From Microbacterium hominis (GTDB lineage Bacteria; Actinomycetota; Actinomycetes; Actinomycetales; Microbacteriaceae): a stretch of 64,000 nt of DNA. The position numbers and the translations under genes were made by a program. The notes beneath the pieces were generated by a model, which saw nothing but the letters and a program-made list of their open reading frames with translations, had not been told where the DNA came from and did no database searches. Location: assembly GCF_013282805.1 (NCBI RefSeq), contig NZ_CP054038.1, forward strand, positions 3,410,001 through 3,474,000, in the 5' to 3' direction. Shown piece by piece: positions 16,849 to 27,870 of this stretch (position 1 is its first letter; the number at the start of each line of letters is the position of its first letter).

Positions 16849-16868
16849 GCGGGAAAACGCTATCCCGC
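16849..16868 (-). promoter_or_regulatory. LacI-type operator before glycerate kinase
   Basis: A 20-base near-palindrome, 8 of 10 pairs matching, with outer arms GCGGGA and TCCCGC around a central CG. It lies 22 bases upstream of the glycerate kinase ATG and resembles the sites at 7649 and 9848, suggesting control by one of the local LacI proteins. Confidence 0.55.
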
Positions 16869-16909
16869 TGGGGTTTCCGGCCGGATCCCCGCCGATCCCC
16901 CCGCGCGGC

Positions 16910-17887
16910 TCAGCCCGCCGCCCGGCGGGCCTCCCAGCCCGTGCGCACCATCTCGTCGACGCTGTAGCGCATCTTCCAGTCGAGGTCGCGGGCCGCGAGC
17001 TCGCCGGTGGCGACGATCCGGTCCGGATCGCCGGGCCGGCGCGGCGACACCTCGGGGACGAAGTCGATTCCGGTGACGCGGGCCATGGCATCCATGATCT
17101 GCTTCACGGACAGCCCGTCGCCCGACCCGAGGTTGTAGGCCGGCTCGACCGCCTCGCCCGCGGCCAGGCGCTGCGCGGCGACCACGTGGGCAGCGGCGAT
17201 GTCGGCGACGTGCACGTAGTCGCGCACGTTCGTGCCGTCGGCGGTGTCGTAGTCGTCGCCGAAGATCTTCGGCGTGCGCCCGTCGATGAGCGCCTCGAAC
17301 ACGAGCGGGAAGAGGTTGTGAGGGCTCGTGTCGTACACGCTCGGGTCGCCGGAGCCGACGACGTTGAAGTACCGCAGCGAGGTGTGGCGCAGCGGCGTGT
17401 CGGTGCCGGCGGTCGCGATGCCCTGATCGCGCAGCAGCCACTCGCCGATGAGCTTCGACTCGCCGTACGGCGAGGCCGGGCGCTTGGGCAGATCCTCGGT
17501 CACCAGCGGCACGTCGGGCGTGCCGAAGACCGCCGCGCTCGACGAGAACACGATGTTCGCGACGCCGACCGCCGCCATCGCCTCGAGAACGATGCGCGTG
17601 CCCTCGACGTTCTGCGCATAGGTGTGCAGCGGCCGCTGCACCGAGACCCCCGCGTACTTGAAGCCCGCGACGTGGATGACGCCCTCGACCTCGTGCGCGC
17701 GCAGCGTCTGCTCGACGAGGTCGCGATCGAGGATCGAGCCCCGCACGAACGCGACCCCCTCGGGCACGAAGCCGCCGTGACCGCTGGAGAGGTCATCGAG
17801 CACGATCGGCGCGATGCCGGCGGCGGCGAGCGCGCGGACGACGTGGGCGCCGATGTAACCGGCACCTCCGGTGACGAGCCAGGACAT
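16910..17887 (-). CDS. galE: UDP-glucose 4-epimerase
   Basis: A 325-residue extended SDR that interconverts UDP-galactose and UDP-glucose in the Leloir pathway. VTGGAGYIGAHVV (5-17) is the NAD loop, FSSSAAVFG carries the catalytic Ser, and SPYGESK supplies Tyr141 and Lys145. Substrate-side motifs such as SLRYFNVVGS and HVADIAAAHV are present. The start has a GAGGAG ribosome site. It sits head-to-tail with a lacI gene whose divergent neighbours are galT and galK, so the three Leloir genes form one locus. Confidence 0.95.
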   Translation of the reverse strand: MSWLVTGGAGYIGAHVVRALAAAGIAPIVLDDLSSGHGGFVPEGVAFVRGSILDRDLVEQTLRAHEVEGVIHVAGFKYAGVSVQRPLHTYAQNVEGTRIVLEAMAAVGVANIVFSSSAAVFGTPDVPLVTEDLPKRPASPYGESKLIGEWLLRDQGIATAGTDTPLRHTSLRYFNVVGSGDPSVYDTSPHNLFPLVFEALIDGRTPKIFGDDYDTADGTNVRDYVHVADIAAAHVVAAQRLAAGEAVEPAYNLGSGDGLSVKQIMDAMARVTGIDFVPEVSPRRPGDPDRIVATGELAARDLDWKMRYSVDEMVRTGWEARRAAG

Positions 17888-17948
17888 GTGTCTCCTCAGG
17901 TGTTTCTCGGATGGATGCCGGGAGCGGACCGCTCCCCATTGTGCATGG

Positions 17949-18983
17949 TCAGCGGGCCGCGGGCGCTCCGGTGCTCGCGCGCACGACGAGCTCGGTCGGC
18001 ACCGTCGCGGCGACGGCCGCGTCGGGGGCGGGGTCCTGCTCGGCGAGCAGCGCGACGGCGCGCTCGCCCAGCACGTCGAAGCGCTGGCGCACCGTGGTCA
18101 GCGGCGGGCGGTAGTCGGCGGCGTCCGCGACGTCGTCGAAGCCGACCACGCTCACGCGCCCCGGAACGTCGAGTCCCGCCTCGGCGAGGCCGCGCAGCAG
18201 GCCGAGCGCCATCTGGTCGTTGGCGGCGAAGACCGCCGTGACGGCGTCTGCGCGGGGGGTGTGAATGTCGCCGGCGGCGGCGTCTGCGAACCGGGATGCC
18301 GCGCGATGCCCCGACGCCGAGGTCCAGTCTCCGCGCACGGGCGCCGGCACGGCCGCCCCGGCCGCCTCCAGCGCGGCGCGCCAGCCGCGCTCGCGCTCGG
18401 CGGCCGCGAACGAGTCGGCCGGCCCCGCGAGGTGGTGGACGGTGCGGTGCCCGAGCGCGAGCAGGTGCTCGGTGGCCGCGCGCGCGCCGCCGGCATGGTC
18501 GGACTGCACGATCGACGCGCGCGGATCGGGCGCGCTGTCGACGATGACCAGCCGCAGCGACGAGGGCAGTGTCGCGCCGCGGGCGATCGCGGTCGCCTCG
18601 TTGAGCACGATCGCTCCGTCGACCCCCTGGTCATGGAGGCGCTCGAACGCATCGACGAGCGCGTCGGCGCCCGAGGCCGTCACGACGGTGACGGCATAGC
18701 CGCGCTCGGTCGCCGCGTCGGCGACGGCCTGCAGCATGCGGAAGTTGCCGACCGTCTCCAGCGTCGACACGACCAGCCCGAGAGTCTGCGTGCGGCCGGT
18801 GCGCAGCGCCCGGGCGGCGCGATGCGGGCGGTAGCCGAGCTGCGACATGGCGGCCTCGACGCGCGCGCGAGTGGCCGGATCGACGCGGGGACTGCCGTTG
18901 ACCACGCGCGAGACCGTCTGCCCGGACACCCCCGCACGGGCGGCGACGTCGGCCATCGAGACGCGGCGCTGCGCGGCATCCAC
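17949..18983 (-). CDS. LacI family regulator, probable galactose repressor
   Basis: A 344-residue LacI-family protein with helix-turn-helix SMADVAARAGVSGQTVSRVVNGSPRV at about 9-33, hinge RPHRAARALRTGRTQTLGLVV, and C-terminal VVGFDDVADAADYRPPLTT. The GTG start has a GAGGAAT ribosome site. It is transcribed away from galT-galK across a 79-base gap that contains an operator-like palindrome over the galT start, and galE lies directly downstream in its own direction. Control of the Leloir genes by galactose is the natural inference. Confidence 0.9.
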   Translation of the reverse strand: MDAAQRRVSMADVAARAGVSGQTVSRVVNGSPRVDPATRARVEAAMSQLGYRPHRAARALRTGRTQTLGLVVSTLETVGNFRMLQAVADAATERGYAVTVVTASGADALVDAFERLHDQGVDGAIVLNEATAIARGATLPSSLRLVIVDSAPDPRASIVQSDHAGGARAATEHLLALGHRTVHHLAGPADSFAAAERERGWRAALEAAGAAVPAPVRGDWTSASGHRAASRFADAAAGDIHTPRADAVTAVFAANDQMALGLLRGLAEAGLDVPGRVSVVGFDDVADAADYRPPLTTVRQRFDVLGERAVALLAEQDPAPDAAVAATVPTELVVRASTGAPAAR

Positions 18984-19026
18984 AATTCCTCGCCCTTCCG
19001 CCCACGACGTGAAACCCGGGGGCGTG

Positions 19027-19062
19027 TTGACGTTACCACGCTTGTCGGGTTACCGTGTTTAC

Positions 19063-19068
<6 letters not shown>
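19027..19068 (+). promoter_or_regulatory. galT promoter and operator
   Basis: TTGACG (19027-19032) and TACCGT (19051-19056), 18 bases apart, make a good promoter whose start point falls at the GTG 19063, so the galT message is probably leaderless. The palindrome GTTTACGTGAAC (19057-19068) covers the start point and start codon. A direct repeat, GTTACCACG (19032-19040) and GTTACCGTG (19049-19057), spaced 17 bases, lies across the spacer and could be a second binding element. Confidence 0.62.
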
Positions 19069-22414
<3,346 letters not shown>

Positions 22415-22429
22415 GCGGTGATGCCGGGC

Positions 22430-22530
22430 GGGGCGCGCGCGGCTTGGACTTCACGGGGTGCGCGCGTCGTGGATTTCCCGGGGTGCGCGCGGCTCGGCGT
22501 TCACGGGGGGGCGCGCGTCTCAGATTTCAC
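22430..22530. repeat. Four degenerate 25-base tandem repeats
   Basis: Units at 22430-22454, 22455-22479, 22480-22504 and 22505-22530 share the pattern GGGG(T/C)GCGCGCG, then a variable triplet, then GGA/GCG-TTC-AC-like ends. They start just after the hydrolase stop. The units abut without spacers, so this is not a CRISPR. No open reading frame is evident. Confidence 0.75.
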
Positions 22531-22545
22531 GTGGTCTCGAAATCA

Positions 22546-22643
22546 CCATTGAACTTCCGGCTCACACACCACCCCATTGAACCTCCCGCTCACACAGCAT
22601 CCCCGACAGGGGGTGTGGTGCGTGTGAGCGGGAAGTTCAATGG
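22546..22643. repeat. Inverted and direct repeats between convergent genes
   Basis: A 22-base arm at 22574-22595 (beginning CCATTGAACCTCCCGCTC) is inverted at 22622-22643 with one mismatch and a 26-base loop. A further direct copy of the arm, with one base changed near its middle, begins at 22546. The structure could fold into a long hairpin and serve as a bidirectional terminator, or be a REP-like repeat element. The rest of the 22415-22699 gap holds no gene. Confidence 0.75.
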
Positions 22644-22699
22644 CGAAATCGGGAACACCGCGGCGCCCCGAACGCCGCGAACGCCGCGAAGCCGCCGGC

Positions 22700-25009
22700 C
22701 TACTGCCGCGGGGCGTTCGCCATCGCGATGAGGCCGTCGATCATCTCGGGGCTCACACCCCCGCCCTCACCGCCCGCCTGACCGGCGGCGAACATCCCGA
22801 TGCGACCGAAGGGGAACGACTCCATCATCTTGGTGGCGTCCACGCCCTCGGGCATGATCGCCTCGACGCCGTCCATGCCGCTCATCATCTGCGCGATCGC
22901 AGCCTGGACGACCGGACCAGCCACCGGGTGGGCCATGACCTCCCCCATCGACGAGGACTTCGACAGCGGCACGACCACGTCGTCGCCGGGGATCTCGACG
23001 GCAGCCGCCGCGCGGATGTCACGACTCGACGCACCGACCTCGACGGAGTACGCGCCTCCCTCGACGACCCACTGGTCCACCCGGATGTCCCAGTACGCGA
23101 GGTCCTTCCGGCGCACCGTCAGGACGACCTCGCGGGTCTCCCCCGGCGCGAGGGCGACCGACGCGAACGACTTGAGCTCGCGCACCGGACGCTGCACGCG
23201 CGACCCCGCGAGCGACGTGTAGACCTGAACCACCTCGCGACCGTCGCGGTCGCCGGTGTTGGTGACCGGCACGGTGACGACCACGTCGCCGTCGCCGGCG
23301 ACCGCCGCGACGGCATCCCCGTACGAGAAGGTCGTGTACGACAGGCCGTGACCGAACGGGAACGCCACCGGCAGCCGCCGCGCGTCGTACCAGCGGTACC
23401 CGACGAACAGGCCCTCGCCGTAGCGCACCCGCGAGAACTCGCCCGGGAAGTCGAGGTACGCGGGGGTGTCCTCGAGCCGCACCGGGATGGTCTCGGTGAG
23501 CTTCGCCGACGGGTTGACCACGCCGAACAGCACGTCGGCAGTCGCCCCGCCGCCGGCCTGGCCGAGAAGCCAGCCCTCGAGCAGAGCCGGCACGCGCTCG
23601 GCGAACGGCAGCGCCACGACACCGCCATTGGAGAGCACCACGACGACGTTCGCGTTCACGGCGAGCACGGCATCCAGCAGCTCGAGCTGTTCGGCGGGCA
23701 GGTCGATGTCGGTGCGGTCGTAGCCCTCCGACTCGAGGCGCGCGGGCAGGCCGAGGAACAGCACGACCGTCTCGGCATCCGCGGCGACCGCGACGGCCTC
23801 CGCGCGAAGGGCCGCGTTCTGCTCCGCCGTGGTCGTCGAATGGATGCCGAACCCGGCCGCGTACGACACCTCGCCGTCGGCGAGGGCGCGGATCTCGTCG
23901 AGCGCGCTGTCCAGACGCGTCGGATTGATCATCGACGACCCTGCGCCCTGGTAGCGCGGCTTCTCGGCGAACTCGCCGATCACCGCGATGCGCCCGTCGC
24001 GCGCCAGTGGCAGCACGCCGCCCTCGTTGCGCAGCAGCACGATCGAGCGGCCCGCCGCCTCGCGCGCCAGCGCGTGGTGCGCATCGACGTCGAGCGGTCC
24101 CTCGACCGCCCCGGCGCCGTCGGTCGCCTTGCGCACGAGGTCGAGCACACGGCCCGCCGCGACGTCGACGACCGCCTCATCGAGCGAGCCGTCGCGGACC
24201 GCCGCCACGATCTGCGCGTCGGTCACCCCGCCCGACGAGGGCATCTCCAGATCCATGCCGGCCGCAAGGCCCGGGACCCGCTCGTTGACCGCACCCCAGT
24301 CCGAGACGACGAGCCCCTCGAAGCCCCACTCGTCGCGCAGCACCTTGGTGAGGAGCCACGGATCCTCCGAGGCGTACACGCCGTTGATGCGGTTGTACGA
24401 GCACATGACCGTCCACGGCTGCGCGTCCTCGACCACGCGCTGGAATCCGCGCAGGTAGATCTCGCGCAGCGGGCGCGGGTCGACGTCGGACGACGCGCGC
24501 ATGCGGTCGTCCTCCTGGTTGTTGGCCGCGAAGTGCTTGAGCGAGGCGCCGACGCCCTGCGACTGCACACCCTTCACGATCGCCGCGCCCAGCACACCCG
24601 ACACGATCGGGTCCTCCGAGAGGTACTCGAAGTTGCGGCCGCACAGCGGCGAGCGCTTGATGTTGATGCCGGGCCCGAGGAGCACGGCGACGCCCTCGAT
24701 CGAGGTCTCCGCGCCGAGCGCCTCGCCCACGCGGCGGGCGAGGTCGGCGTCCCATGACGATCCGAGAGCCACCGCCGGCGGGAAGCACGTCGCCGGAACG
24801 CTCGTGCCGATGCCGAGGTGGTCGCCGCCCTCCGCCTGCTTGCGCAGACCGTGCGGGCCATCGGTCACCATGATCGCCGGGATGCCGACGCGCTGGATCG
24901 GCTTGGTCCACCAGAAGCTCGCGCCGCTGGTGAGCGACGCCTTCTCCTCGAGCGTGAGGTCGTCGATGGATGCCGCGGGCGCGGCATCCAGGGTGCTGAG
25001 GTCTGTCAT
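22700..25009 (-). CDS. GH3 beta-glucosidase
   Basis: A 769-residue glycoside hydrolase family 3 enzyme that removes terminal beta-linked glucose (or xylose). The N-terminal barrel has TDGPHGLR, GPGINIKRSPLCGRNFEYLSEDP, SLKHFAANNQEDDR and the nucleophile Asp in GLVVSDWGAV. The second domain has GYDRTDIDLP, and PFGHGLSYTTF leads into the C-terminal fibronectin-III-like domain. No signal peptide and no PA14 insertion are seen. It ends a run read in one direction: MFS transporter, PAP2 protein, GH3, with 22 bases before its start and a GAAAGGA ribosome site. It probably acts inside the cell on glycosides imported by the MFS protein. Confidence 0.93.
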   Translation of the reverse strand: MTDLSTLDAAPAASIDDLTLEEKASLTSGASFWWTKPIQRVGIPAIMVTDGPHGLRKQAEGGDHLGIGTSVPATCFPPAVALGSSWDADLARRVGEALGAETSIEGVAVLLGPGINIKRSPLCGRNFEYLSEDPIVSGVLGAAIVKGVQSQGVGASLKHFAANNQEDDRMRASSDVDPRPLREIYLRGFQRVVEDAQPWTVMCSYNRINGVYASEDPWLLTKVLRDEWGFEGLVVSDWGAVNERVPGLAAGMDLEMPSSGGVTDAQIVAAVRDGSLDEAVVDVAAGRVLDLVRKATDGAGAVEGPLDVDAHHALAREAAGRSIVLLRNEGGVLPLARDGRIAVIGEFAEKPRYQGAGSSMINPTRLDSALDEIRALADGEVSYAAGFGIHSTTTAEQNAALRAEAVAVAADAETVVLFLGLPARLESEGYDRTDIDLPAEQLELLDAVLAVNANVVVVLSNGGVVALPFAERVPALLEGWLLGQAGGGATADVLFGVVNPSAKLTETIPVRLEDTPAYLDFPGEFSRVRYGEGLFVGYRWYDARRLPVAFPFGHGLSYTTFSYGDAVAAVAGDGDVVVTVPVTNTGDRDGREVVQVYTSLAGSRVQRPVRELKSFASVALAPGETREVVLTVRRKDLAYWDIRVDQWVVEGGAYSVEVGASSRDIRAAAAVEIPGDDVVVPLSKSSSMGEVMAHPVAGPVVQAAIAQMMSGMDGVEAIMPEGVDATKMMESFPFGRIGMFAAGQAGGEGGGVSPEMIDGLIAMANAPRQ

Positions 25010-25031
25010 CTCATCGTCCTTTCGGGGGATC

Positions 25032-25775
25032 TCAGGCGGCGACAGCCGCCTCCGTCTTCGTGCGGTCGCCGAGGTGGAGGAACCAGACCGGGCGGCCGTA
25101 GTCCTTCTGCAGCCACGGCCAGAACGCCCACCAGATCAGGAGGACCGCACCCGCACCCGCGATCAGCCCGAAGAACGTGTCGCTGAGCCAGTGCGCGTTG
25201 ATGAGCGTGCGCTGCCACATCATGCCGAGCATCAGCACGCCGCCGATCACCCACCACACGCGCCGGAGCACGCCCGGGCGGATGACGGCGGCGATCGTGA
25301 AGGCGAAGGCCGCCGCCGCGACCGCGTGGCCCGACGGGTACGAGCCGTGGTCCACCTCGAAGAGCGGTCCGAACAGGCCGAGCGCCTCATCGGCCGCAGG
25401 GCGCGGGCGGTCGACGAGGTTCTTCATGCCCTGCGAGTACAGGCCCATCGAGGTCATGGTCGCCGCGACCACGAACAGCGCCGAGCGCCAGCGGCCGATG
25501 ACGGCGAGCACGAGCGGGAGTCCCGCCACCAGCAGCAGCGATCCGGGGCCGCCGATGAATTGGTAGAACATCGCGAACGGCGCGAGGTACATCGTGCTCT
25601 CGGGCGAGGCGCCCACGATGAGACGCCACGCGTCGTCGGTCGCCTGCGTGAACGGCGCCTCCGCGTCGAGCGCGACGATCATGCCCATCGCGGCGAACGC
25701 CGCGGTGAGGCCCAGCGCCCACCACAGGAGTGCGCGCGGGCGGCGCGCGGCGGGTGCGGCATCCATCTCGGTCAT
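25032..25775 (-). CDS. PAP2-family membrane phosphatase
   Basis: About 247 residues with five or six membrane helices. All three motifs of the phosphatidic-acid-phosphatase/acid-phosphatase superfamily are present: KNLVDRPRP (Lys118 to Pro126), YPSGH (146-150) and Arg189-TLINA-His195-WLS-Asp199. It probably dephosphorylates a lipid phosphate or isoprenyl diphosphate outside the membrane. The start is uncertain: ATG 25775 is used, GTG 25790 (2 bases after the MFS stop) and ATG 25766 are possible. Its place between sugar transporter and beta-glucosidase has no obvious metabolic reason. Confidence 0.85.
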   Translation of the reverse strand: MTEMDAAPAARRPRALLWWALGLTAAFAAMGMIVALDAEAPFTQATDDAWRLIVGASPESTMYLAPFAMFYQFIGGPGSLLLVAGLPLVLAVIGRWRSALFVVAATMTSMGLYSQGMKNLVDRPRPAADEALGLFGPLFEVDHGSYPSGHAVAAAAFAFTIAAVIRPGVLRRVWWVIGGVLMLGMMWQRTLINAHWLSDTFFGLIAGAGAVLLIWWAFWPWLQKDYGRPVWFLHLGDRTKTEAAVAA

Positions 25776-25792
25776 CTCTTCGCCGGGCACGG

Positions 25793-27112
25793 TCAGCGCA
25801 CCGCCTTGATCGGCCACACCGCGAAGGCGCCGGCGATGCCCAGCACGATCGCGACAGGGAACAGGCCCGCATAGCCGAAGGCGAGCACGATCGCGCCTGC
25901 CACACCCGGGGCGAGGGTCTGCGGCAGGGTCGCGGCGATGTTGACGACGCCGAGGTCCTTCGCGAAGGACTTCGCCGAGGGCAGCACCTCGCTCATGAGG
26001 GCGGTGTCGACGGCCTGGAACATGCCGAATCCGAGGCCCGAGATGAAGGTCATGATCATCCACGCGTTGAGGTCCTGCCACACCCACGGCAGGAGGAACG
26101 CGGCGCCGACGACGACCGACGACGCGAACACGAACGGCTTGCGGCGGCCGAGGCGGTCGGAGAGCGGCCCCGACACGATCGTGGCGAGCAGGATGCCGGA
26201 GAGGCTGATGAGTCCCAGCAGCGGGATCACCGTCTCGGGGCTCTCGACGCCGAAGTAGTCGGTGAGCAGGAACAGCTGGTAGCCGGTGACGGCGAAGTAG
26301 CCGGTGTAGAGCAGCAGGCGTCCGGTGAAGGCCCAGAAGAAGTCGGGGTGCTGGATCGGGTTGACCCAGAAGGTGCCGAGGAAGGCCTTGAGGTCGAAGG
26401 GCTCGGGCTCGAGGTCGGTGCTGGAGTAGTCGGGGTTGAAGACCGTGAACAGGGTGAGGGTGACCACGGAGATCGCCGCGAAGGTGATGTACCCCGCGGT
26501 GATGCTGTTGAAGAACAGCGAGCCGACGATGGAGCCGCCGAGCGCGCCGACCATGAGGCCGATGCCCGACAGCGCCGCGAAGGTGCCGCGGCGCTTGAGC
26601 GGCACCCGGTCGGGCAGGATCGCCGACAGCGGACCCTGGGCGACGTTGAACGACACCTGCACGAAGATCCAGGCGACGATGAAGCCCACGAGCGAGTCCG
26701 CGAACGCGAGGCCGATGAGCGAGAGTGCGCCGGCGAGCGCGCCGATCACGATCCACGGTGCCCGGCGGCCGAAGCGCGAGCGCGTGCGATCGGACACCGT
26801 GCCCGCGATGGGCTGGGCGAGCATCGCGACGAACGCGCCGATCGTGGCGACGATGGCGAGGTTCGCGACCTTGTCGGCTTCGCCGAGGGTCAGCGTGATC
26901 TGCTGCGGGAGGAGGATGCCGGGCACGGCGCCCCAGATGAGGAACACGCCGAGGTTGGCGGGGATGATCCATCCGAGCAGTCGCCCGAGGCCCTTCTTCG
27001 GGGCCGGCGGATCATCGTTTCCGGCCGCCTCGGCGATGAACGCGAGGTCGGTGGTGGTGTCGGCCGGCGGCTCTGCGGGCGAGGGTGCGGTGGCTTCTGA
27101 CGACGTCGTCAT
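25793..27112 (-). CDS. MFS transporter, sugar/glycoside (SLC45/GPH-like)
   Basis: A 439-residue major facilitator with about 12 membrane helices after a 45-residue hydrophilic N-terminus. SDRTRSRFGRRAPWIVIG is the motif-A loop between helices 2 and 3, and GPLSDRLGRRKPFVF is its counterpart in the second half. This pattern is shared with GPH-type and SLC45-type glycoside:proton symporters. The start has a GAAGGA ribosome site and a promoter at 27161-27189 with an operator in its spacer. Leading the operon that ends in a GH3 beta-glucosidase, it probably imports a beta-glucoside. Confidence 0.87.
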   Translation of the reverse strand: MTTSSEATAPSPAEPPADTTTDLAFIAEAAGNDDPPAPKKGLGRLLGWIIPANLGVFLIWGAVPGILLPQQITLTLGEADKVANLAIVATIGAFVAMLAQPIAGTVSDRTRSRFGRRAPWIVIGALAGALSLIGLAFADSLVGFIVAWIFVQVSFNVAQGPLSAILPDRVPLKRRGTFAALSGIGLMVGALGGSIVGSLFFNSITAGYITFAAISVVTLTLFTVFNPDYSSTDLEPEPFDLKAFLGTFWVNPIQHPDFFWAFTGRLLLYTGYFAVTGYQLFLLTDYFGVESPETVIPLLGLISLSGILLATIVSGPLSDRLGRRKPFVFASSVVVGAAFLLPWVWQDLNAWMIMTFISGLGFGMFQAVDTALMSEVLPSAKSFAKDLGVVNIAATLPQTLAPGVAGAIVLAFGYAGLFPVAIVLGIAGAFAVWPIKAVR

Positions 27113-27158
27113 GGGGTTCCTTCTCGGGTGAGGAGTCGCTCGTCATCGAGCAACGAAG

Positions 27159-27189
27159 AAACCATATGCCACTAGGTTTTGAAGTTCAA
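27159..27189 (-). promoter_or_regulatory. MFS operon promoter with probable TetR operator
   Basis: On the minus strand TTGAAC (27184-27189) and TATGGT (27161-27166) are exactly 17 bases apart. The spacer holds AAAACCTAG, whose 9 bases recur in the palindrome at 36721-36749 beside the paralogous tetR gene. AAACC (27159-27163) and GGTTT (27175-27179) form an inverted pair. TetR binding here would block the MFS promoter. Confidence 0.6.
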
Positions 27190-27213
27190 GCAGTCTTCGG
27201 CTTTACTGACCTC

Positions 27214-27870
27214 ATGGCACAGACGCAGCGGGGACGACGCGGTTCCTACGCCAAGGGCATCGCCAAGCGCGAGGAGATCCTCACGCGCGCACTCGACGTG
27301 ATCGCCCGGGAGGGCATGGCCGGCACGTCCGTCAAGGAACTGGCCGCCGCGGTGGGACTGAGCCAGGCCGGGCTCCTCCATTACTTCGACAGCAAGGAGG
27401 AGCTCTTCGCCGAGATCCTCCGCAAGCGCGACGAGGTCGACTCGGCCGCGTTCTCGGTGCCCGAGGACCTCTCGCGGGCGACCCTCGAGGACATCCGCCG
27501 GGGGTATGTCGGCATCACCCGCCACAACGCCCAGGTCCCCGGAGTCGTGCAGCTGTTCGCACAGCTCTCCGTCGAGGCCGCCGACCCGGGGCACGCGGCG
27601 CACGACTTCTTCGTCGCACGCGGCGCGCAGCTGCGCGGCTACTTCGCCGACGCCGTCGCGCGCGCGCAGGCCGACGGGCTGATCACCTCGGAGGTGGCCC
27701 CCGAGACGATCGCGCGCATCTTCCAGGCTGTCGCGGACGGGCTTCAGGTGCAGTGGATGCTCGAGCCCGACCTCGACATGGCCGACGCCGTCGACGCGCT
27801 CTTCACCCTCCTCACCGCCCGCACCTCCCCGACCGAGAAGGAGCACGTCGCCGATGACGAGCAGCGCTGA
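27214..27870 (+). CDS. TetR family regulator
   Basis: A 218-residue TetR regulator. The HTH spans about residues 20-65 (REEILTRALDVIAREG, then VKELAAAVGLSQAGLLHYFDSKEELF). The C-terminal ligand domain is closely similar to that of the TetR at 35954-36634, both having VPGVVxLF, PxHxAHDxF and DGLQVQWxL. The ATG has no ribosome site, but TTTACT ends 6 bases upstream, suggesting a leaderless message. It is divergent from the MFS-PAP2-GH3 operon and overlaps a carboxylesterase gene by 17 bases. A glycoside or aglycone is the probable inducer. Confidence 0.88.
   Translation: MAQTQRGRRGSYAKGIAKREEILTRALDVIAREGMAGTSVKELAAAVGLSQAGLLHYFDSKEELFAEILRKRDEVDSAAFSVPEDLSRATLEDIRRGYVGITRHNAQVPGVVQLFAQLSVEAADPGHAAHDFFVARGAQLRGYFADAVARAQADGLITSEVAPETIARIFQAVADGLQVQWMLEPDLDMADAVDALFTLLTARTSPTEKEHVADDEQR

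Noticed and set aside
22430-22530. CRISPR array
   Set aside because: Units are contiguous, degenerate and lack spacers; no cas genes in the window.
22640-24757. 705-codon open frame opposite GH3
   Set aside because: Low-complexity translation with no family motif; the minus strand encodes a complete GH3 enzyme.
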